Shown piece by piece: positions 8,121 through 12,426 of a stretch of DNA of 12,426 nucleotides. A program made the position numbers and the translations under genes. The notes under the pieces were generated by a model. The model made no database searches and was not told where the DNA came from. It worked only from the letters and a program-made list of their open reading frames with translations. This DNA comes from Candidatus Egerieousia excrementavium (lineage in GTDB: Bacteria; Bacteroidota; Bacteroidia; Bacteroidales; UBA932): assembly GCA_017694275.1 (NCBI GenBank), contig JADINB010000029.1, forward strand, positions 1-12,426, given 5' to 3'. Within the stretch, counting starts at the first letter, position 1; every line of letters starts with the position of its first letter.

Positions 8121-10877
8121 TTACAGACCCCATTCAGAGGCAACATAGGCACCCTCTACTGTCTGCTCGACTGTTTCATTCAGATTCGTAAAGAAATCGA
8201 ATCCGGTAATGTTCTCTATTTCATCTATGCTTCTGGCATATTCTGTAGTAACTGCCGTTCCGCCGTACTCTTTGTTTTCAAACCAGAAACCTATTGCAGA
8301 GTAGCCACCGTTTGTTGCGGCATCTGCAGCAGAGTAACGGAGCAGCACCTTATAGTATGCATCAGGCACTGCAACATCTTCTCCCCTGTTATCTTGCAGG
8401 TATTTGACTGAACCGCTCTGCGGAAGTACAGCTCCGGTCACCACATAAAGGGTATCACAGCCTTCTGCCCAGTCTCTTACCTTACCTTCGAGCGTTCCCC
8501 ACACTCCCTGATTGAGGGCCGAGTTCTGGGGAGTCATGTTGGTAAAGTAGAATGTGCTCTCATTCAGGGCTACGGTTGCTGTCCTGTCTGCAGAGGGAAG
8601 CTGGTGACCGCGGTCATAACCATCCACGCCGTAACTTCTGTACAACTCCGCCTGATATCTTTTCGGCATTTTGGGATCATAGGCCCACTCGTCGGTCCTG
8701 CCGCTGTTACCTGTCATGTCTTTGTAAAGAGGATAGGCAACCCACAGGGCCAGCCTGTTTTCCATATCATACAGCATAGAGTAGTTTCTCACGTCATTTC
8801 CGTTGAGGGTTGCCCTGTGTGCGATATATGCCCGACCTGTACTCTTTGCAACCGCAGGCATCTCCATCCAGCCCTGCACCTTGTCCTCTACCAGCACCTC
8901 GAAAGGAGACTGTGTAATCTCGAACGTAAGAGTCTTGTCTGTTATCTCTGCATTGTCTGTGGTAAATGTAATTGTCGCAACCCTGCTGTCGGTAGAGCTC
9001 GGATTGTCTGTATATGACACCGTTATTGTCGCACTTTCGCTGCCGCTTGCCTGAGAGAGAGTAAAATCAGGGTTTGACGATACTGCGCTCCAATTCACGT
9101 TTGCGGCAAGAGAGACCTTTATTCTGCCGGCATCTCCGCTTACGGAAACGCCGCTGCCCTCAATAGAGAAGGTCGGAGCAGAATCGAATCTGACACCGGT
9201 CATTCCTGCATAGTCGCTTCTCGATGAAATTATAAGCTGATACCTGTTGTTGTTAATGCCTGCTATACCGCTTAACGAACCGGAACCCTGAGGCACCTGC
9301 TCGTTTCCGAATACTGCATACTTCGAAGAGAAGAGATCGAAACTCTCACCTGTTTCCGCAACAATCTCTATTGAAGTGTGCGCATCAGAAACTACAAATG
9401 TCTTGGCAAGATCTTCAACCGCAACCTGTACATTCTTTACCGTAACATACATAGACTCATAATCTCCGCTCAACAGTTCTGCAGCGGTTATCTCTTTTGC
9501 CGTGATTGTTTCTCCTTCAGATATTCTGGTAATATTGTCGAGAGGAAGGTTATTAAGCTGGAGGGCAGATCCGCTGGTAAAGACAGAAAGTTCCTGGTCT
9601 TTGAGAAGGATACGCACCTTGTCTCCGCGTGCGAATTCGCTGTTTTCGGCGTCACAGAAAATCTGTATGCCTCCTGTCTCATCAGAAACCACCATCGCCC
9701 TTGCAGATGTGTAGTTATTGAGTCCGCCTTCGGTATCTCTTCTGAAATCGCTGATGACAACACCTTCTATTGCTATGTTTTCAGTAATTGTCGTATTGCT
9801 TCCGGTATAGAGGGAGCGCACATATGCAATATCCTTTACCTCAGCCCCGCCGCCTACGGAGAACCTGTCTCCCGTAAGTCCGGCAACATCATCCGTTGAG
9901 GTGAGTGAAATCTGTATTGTCTCGTCGAATCTGGTAGCAATACCCTTCAACACACCGCTGCCGGAAGGAACCGGAGTATCTACAAACGAGGCATAGCTTG
10001 ATGTGAATATCACGAATGTCTCACCGGTTTCTGCAACAAAATTGATTGAAGTATGGGCGTTTGCAGAACCGAAGTTCTTGCCTAAATCGGCCTCTGCCAC
10101 CTGTACGTCACTTACAGCAACATACATAGACTCATACGCCCCGCTAACCAGTTCTGCAGCGGTTATCTCCACCGGCTCCAGTACTTCTGTACCTGTTTTG
10201 GTTATTGCAGAGAGAGGCAGATTGCCTATCTGGATTGCCCCGCCGTATGAGGAGAGTGTACTCCCTTTAAGCGAGATGGAGACCTTGTCGTTCTTTGCAA
10301 ATTCAGTATTGTCCTCGGTACAACGCAGCTGAATGCCGCTTATGCCGTCTGAAACAACTATTGACTTTAAAGAAGTGGAATTGCCCAGGCCACCGTTTTC
10401 GGTACTTCTGTAGTCGCTTATCACAACAGCTTCGATGACAATATCCTCCTCGATTACTATATCCTCACCCTTATACATCGCTCTCAGGTCTGCAATGGGC
10501 GAGTCCTGATCAGGGGCATCTGCCGCCTCCTGTGAAATCTCCACCGAAGCGACCTTGTTTCTTGAAAACACCCTTACCACTGCACTGCGGGGCTCAGTCC
10601 CGTTTTCCGCAACAGAAATGGTAATTGTTCCGTCAAAAGAGCCCGATGCTGGAGAAACTGTAATCCAGTCGTGGCTCTCGCCTGCATCGAACACCGAAGC
10701 TGTCCACTCCGTATTGGACGTAACCTCCACGGTGGCAGATGATGCCCCGGAGGAAAAACTGATTCCGGTCTCGCTCAAGTCTATGGACTCCTGAAGCGTT
10801 TCATCGCTTTCGCACGAGAAAAGAGTTACCGCAATTATAAATAACGATAACAGTGATAATAAGTTATATTTACGCAT
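8121..10877 (-). CDS. Surface lipoprotein DNA/RNA non-specific nuclease with BACON and tandem DUF5689-like domains
   Basis: A 918-residue lipoprotein. The signal sequence ends LFSC with Cys22, followed by ESDET, an acidic surface-export-like sequence. Domains: BACON-like (about 33-117), two DUF5689-like repeats (127-335 and 347-560), a second BACON/Ig-like domain (567-657), and a C-terminal DNA/RNA non-specific endonuclease domain of the beta-beta-alpha-metal type (about 665-905). The catalytic motif YDRGHQ is at 754-759 with general-base His758 and Arg756. Downstream NMTPQNSALNQGVWGTLE (780-797) supplies Asn789 and Glu797, with the same 8-residue spacing as Asn119 and Glu127 of Serratia nuclease, so the active site looks intact. 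The family cleaves single- and double-stranded DNA and RNA using Mg2+. As the first gene of an operon with a TonB-dependent receptor, it probably digests extracellular nucleic acid at the cell surface. No frameshift or missing residue seen. Confidence 0.93.
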   Translation of the reverse strand: MRKYNLLSLLSLFIIAVTLFSCESDETLQESIDLSETGISFSSGASSATVEVTSNTEWTASVFDAGESHDWITVSPASGSFDGTITISVAENGTEPRSAVVRVFSRNKVASVEISQEAADAPDQDSPIADLRAMYKGEDIVIEEDIVIEAVVISDYRSTENGGLGNSTSLKSIVVSDGISGIQLRCTEDNTEFAKNDKVSISLKGSTLSSYGGAIQIGNLPLSAITKTGTEVLEPVEITAAELVSGAYESMYVAVSDVQVAEADLGKNFGSANAHTSINFVAETGETFVIFTSSYASFVDTPVPSGSGVLKGIATRFDETIQISLTSTDDVAGLTGDRFSVGGGAEVKDIAYVRSLYTGSNTTITENIAIEGVVISDFRRDTEGGLNNYTSARAMVVSDETGGIQIFCDAENSEFARGDKVRILLKDQELSVFTSGSALQLNNLPLDNITRISEGETITAKEITAAELLSGDYESMYVTVKNVQVAVEDLAKTFVVSDAHTSIEIVAETGESFDLFSSKYAVFGNEQVPQGSGSLSGIAGINNNRYQLIISSRSDYAGMTGVRFDSAPTFSIEGSGVSVSGDAGRIKVSLAANVNWSAVSSNPDFTLSQASGSESATITVSYTDNPSSTDSRVATITFTTDNAEITDKTLTFEITQSPFEVLVEDKVQGWMEMPAVAKSTGRAYIAHRATLNGNDVRNYSMLYDMENRLALWVAYPLYKDMTGNSGRTDEWAYDPKMPKRYQAELYRSYGVDGYDRGHQLPSADRTATVALNESTFYFTNMTPQNSALNQGVWGTLEGKVRDWAEGCDTLYVVTGAVLPQSGSVKYLQDNRGEDVAVPDAYYKVLLRYSAADAATNGGYSAIGFWFENKEYGGTAVTTEYARSIDEIENITGFDFFTNLNETVEQTVEGAYVASEWGL
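9198..10499 (-). repeat. Tandem DUF5689-like repeat pair within the nuclease lipoprotein
   Basis: Two units of about 210 residues, encoded at 10499-9873 and 9839-9198. They share IVIE.VVISD or IAIEGVVISD, the strand IVVSD..SGIQL / MVVSDETGGIQI, ITAAEL.SG.YESMYV, and AHTSI..VAETGE.F. The high identity in the second half of the unit (for example ITAAELVSGAYESMYVAV against ITAAELLSGDYESMYVTV) indicates an internal duplication. Confidence 0.85.
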
Positions 10878-10898
10878 ATACTCGTTGTTTTACGGCCG

Positions 10899-10906
10899 CA
10901 AAAGTA
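10899..10906 (-). promoter_or_regulatory. -7 element of the probable nuclease/receptor operon promoter
   Basis: On the minus strand TACTTTTG (10906-10899) fits the Bacteroidetes -7 consensus TAnnTTTG and lies 21 nt upstream of the nuclease ATG at 10877. The DNA upstream is strongly AT-rich, but I see no TTTG or TTG at the expected -33 position, so the promoter may be weak or need an activator. Confidence 0.5.
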
Positions 10907-10927
10907 TAACATTTTTATTATTCTATT

Positions 10928-11152
10928 TTAATTTATTATTAAAATTTTGTTAATTCTTAACTTTTGCTTGGCAAGAAAGTTGCAGCGTGTCATTTCTATA
11001 ACTATATTAAAACTCTCCGGTTTTTCTGCATCCGCACCCTTTTCTTTGATTTGGGTGCATTCTTTCATTAGTGTCCCGTTAAAATGGGACACTAATGACC
11101 CTGCTGCTATCTTGGTGCGCAGGTGTCTGGTTGCTATTGTTTTCTGTTTCAT
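10928..11152 (-). CDS. Doubtful small ORF of 74 codons
   Basis: An open frame starting MKQKTIATRHLRTKIAAGSL, basic at the N-terminus, without signal peptide or recognised domain. The palindrome at 11065-11098 lies inside it in frame, and its C-terminal third is coded by the AT-rich promoter-proximal region, reading KLRINKILIIN. A GAGG lies 11 nt upstream of the ATG, but no promoter is evident. It may be a chance ORF, a small genuine gene, or the remnant of a mobile element. I would not assign a function. Confidence 0.2.
   Translation of the reverse strand: MKQKTIATRHLRTKIAAGSLVSHFNGTLMKECTQIKEKGADAEKPESFNIVIEMTRCNFLAKQKLRINKILIIN
11065..11098. repeat. Perfect palindrome, 13-bp arms with 8-nt spacer
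   Basis: Left arm TCATTAGTGTCCC (11065-11077) and right arm GGGACACTAATGA (11086-11098) are perfect reverse complements around GTTAAAAT. No T tract follows on either strand, so it does not look like an intrinsic terminator. It may be an operator, an RNA hairpin, a recombination site or the collapsed ends of a small mobile element; no flanking direct repeat is seen. Confidence 0.85.
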
Positions 11153-11193
11153 GCGGGTTACCTCATTTTTTATATTATTCTTTTCTCCTTATT

Positions 11194-11229
11194 AAAATGC
11201 AGCCCGCTTACCTTACGGTAGCGGGCTGC
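11194..11229 (-). terminator. Rho-independent terminator of the GLUG-repeat gene
   Basis: Arms GCAGCCCGC (11199-11207) and GCGGGCTGC (11221-11229) pair perfectly. The stem continues through a single bulged T (11208) into TACC/GGTA around a TTAC loop. On the minus strand it is followed after one A by a TTTT run (11197-11194). It lies 56 nt past the stop codon at 11286. Confidence 0.8.
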
Positions 11230-11285
11230 GGTGTCTGTATGATTTACCGGGCACAAATGCTCCCGCCCGGAACGGGAGTTCCTTC

Positions 11286-12426
11286 TTACTGATTTTTTTC
11301 CAATACGGGCAGACCGTCCGTGCCGAGTACATATCGCCAGCTCGTGCCGGAAAGAGCCGTGTTCATGGCATTCATAGCTTCCGTCCAGTCGCCGTCCACT
11401 TTCTCAGTATCGCCGGTGCCTGCCTGATTGTCACCGATGCCTTGGGCTTGGTCGTTCTGCCAGTAACAGGCGGTAATGACAGGGATACCGACTAATGCAT
11501 TATAGTTTCGACCCGTTACGCCGCCAGTGGCGCTGACCGGGCCGCTGACAGTTTCCGCAGCATGGTAGCAGGCGGTCAGAGTGCCCGAATCGTTGGACCC
11601 CGTTACGCCGCCTACATAGATAGAGCCGGTTCCGTCACCCGTAACGGTCACGTTGCCTGTGGCATAGCAGGCGGTGAGGGTGCCGCCTCCGTTGAATCCC
11701 ACCACGCCACCGGCATAGGTGTTGTTTTGGGGGTCTCTTTCAGCTGTCACATCGCCCGTGGCATAGCAGGCGGTCAGCGTGGCACCATAATTAGTTTGAC
11801 CTACCACGCCGCCGACTTCGTTCGTTCCATCCACTATGGCCGAGGAAGTGCATTCGGTGATGGTACCGCCATATTGCTGGCCCACCACGCCGCCTACGCA
11901 GTTGGAGGTGCCGTTGCTGTTACTGTTTCCGCTGACACTGCCCGACACCGAGCAGTTTTCAATGTTGCCCCAGCTATATCCTGCCACGCCGCCGACATTG
12001 GCATACTGGTTATCGCTTTCTATCTGCACGTCCTCCAGCTTTACGTTCTTCACCGTGCCGCCAGAGCCGATGTAGCCGAACAGACCCGCATATTCGTCAC
12101 TTCCCGTCATGGTCAGCCCCGTGATGGTATGGCCGCCTCCGTTGAAGGTGCCGGTGTATGAGTTATTCCAGGCCGTGCCTATCGGTGTCCATTCCCCCGT
12201 CAGGGTGAGGTCTGTGTCAAGGGTAATGTTGATGTCGGTCTTACCTCCGTTCACTAATTCGGCTACATTTTTCAGCCCATCGGCGGAGGTGACGTTGTAG
12301 GTCTTGCCGTCCTCCGACACGGTGTATCCCGGGTCTTTTGCCGCAGCGAGGGAGACGGTGTAGGTATATTCCTCGCCCGCCTGCCAGTCGGTATCGTTCT
12401 TCATCTTATAGACGAAGACCTTGCCA
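11286..12426 (-). CDS. GLUG-repeat surface protein, C-terminal part (fimbrillin-like N-terminus probably outside window)
   Basis: The frame stays open to the window edge: codons for GKVFVYK precede the first internal Met at 12404, so the true start is outside and at least 380 codons are seen. The first visible residues, with DTDWQAGEEYTYTVSL, look like the last strands of a Bacteroidales fimbrillin/Mfa-like domain; this is inference from pattern. Then comes TFNGGGHTITGLTM (86-99, counted from that Met), the usual entry into GLUG-type beta-solenoids, and seven GLUG units (107-315) with GGVVG and LTACYATG cores. The C-terminus WRYVLGTDGLPVLEKNQ is typical of GLUG proteins. The likely role is surface adhesion or a structural component. 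Sampled 60-base lines are 53-62% GC against 45-47% in the nuclease and receptor genes, which suggests a different origin. A terminator follows. Confidence 0.8.
   Translation of the reverse strand, partial: GKVFVYKMKNDTDWQAGEEYTYTVSLAAAKDPGYTVSEDGKTYNVTSADGLKNVAELVNGGKTDINITLDTDLTLTGEWTPIGTAWNNSYTGTFNGGGHTITGLTMTGSDEYAGLFGYIGSGGTVKNVKLEDVQIESDNQYANVGGVAGYSWGNIENCSVSGSVSGNSNSNGTSNCVGGVVGQQYGGTITECTSSAIVDGTNEVGGVVGQTNYGATLTACYATGDVTAERDPQNNTYAGGVVGFNGGGTLTACYATGNVTVTGDGTGSIYVGGVTGSNDSGTLTACYHAAETVSGPVSATGGVTGRNYNALVGIPVITACYWQNDQAQGIGDNQAGTGDTEKVDGDWTEAMNAMNTALSGTSWRYVLGTDGLPVLEKNQ
11460..12086 (-). repeat. Seven GLUG-type repeats in the surface protein gene
   Basis: Units of about 25-34 residues begin GLFGY, GGVAGY, GGVVGQ, GGVVGQ, GGVVGF, GGVTGS and GGVTGR. 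At DNA level the block GTGGCATAGCAGGCGGT recurs at about 11650-11680 and 11757-11780, with degenerate copies near 11563 and 11462. The nearly identical copies could support recombination and change of repeat number. Confidence 0.8.

Larger units (their letters stand above)
10878..11285. other. Intergenic region between GLUG gene and nuclease operon
   Basis: A 408-nt gap. It holds, from high to low coordinates, a small inverted repeat (CTCCCG 11260-11265 / CGGGAG 11273-11278), the GLUG-gene terminator, a doubtful 74-codon ORF, a long perfect palindrome, a weaker inverted repeat (GCACCC 11034-11039 / GGGTGC 11053-11058), an AT-rich block and the nuclease operon -7 element. No tRNA or other structured RNA was recognised. 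Confidence 0.7.

Noticed and set aside
8604..9017. Plus-strand ORF of 137 codons
   Set aside because: It is antisense to the nuclease catalytic domain, whose motif residues fix the real frame.
11065..11098. Palindrome as an intrinsic terminator
   Set aside because: No T tract follows on either strand, and the GLUG gene already has a better terminator at 11194-11229.
11460..12086. Repeats resembling a CRISPR array
   Set aside because: The repeats are degenerate, multiples of a codon, and translate to GLUG units; there is no constant repeat with unique spacers.
11562..12161. Plus-strand ORF of 199 codons, Ala/Gly/His-rich
   Set aside because: It is the mirror of the GLUG repeats in a GC-rich gene, where stop codons are rare on the other strand; the minus frame has the recognisable repeats.

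Overview
This 12.4 kb window looks like a Bacteroidales (Bacteroidota) chromosome segment. The signs are BACON-type lipoproteins with acidic residues after the lipobox Cys, a large TonB-dependent receptor with a carboxypeptidase-regulatory-like N-terminus, a DUF6175-type protein, a GLUG-repeat surface protein, weak Shine-Dalgarno signals and promoters with the Bacteroidetes -7 element TAnnTTTG. I cannot name the genus. Every convincing gene is on the minus strand, so transcription runs from high to low coordinates, and most products carry an export signal.

Layout in transcription order. (1) 12426-11286: 3' part of a GLUG-repeat, probably fimbrillin-like, surface protein. It is visibly richer in GC than its neighbours and ends at an intrinsic terminator (11194-11229). 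(2) 11285-10878: a mostly non-coding, AT-rich gap with a perfect 13-bp-arm palindrome (11065-11098), a doubtful 74-codon ORF, and a promoter for the next operon. (3) 10877-3292: a three-gene operon. It encodes a surface lipoprotein with a DRGH-type DNA/RNA non-specific nuclease domain and tandem DUF5689-like repeats, then a TonB-dependent receptor without a SusD partner, then a lipoprotein with three OB-fold-like repeats between BACON domains. It closes with a strong terminator (3229-3263). (4) 3228-1: immediately after that terminator, a -33/-7 promoter drives four tightly packed genes (gaps of 5, 7 and 5 nt). All four encode secreted proteins of unknown function, including one DUF6175 protein; the fourth runs off the window.

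Main hypothesis: the nuclease/receptor/OB-lipoprotein operon is a cell-surface system that cuts extracellular nucleic acid, binds the fragments and imports them through the TonB-dependent receptor. The nuclease active-site residues are intact in the sequence. The substrate, the direction of transport and the binding role of the OB-like domains are inference. The four-gene secreted cluster is the second region of interest: a co-translated envelope module with no assigned role.
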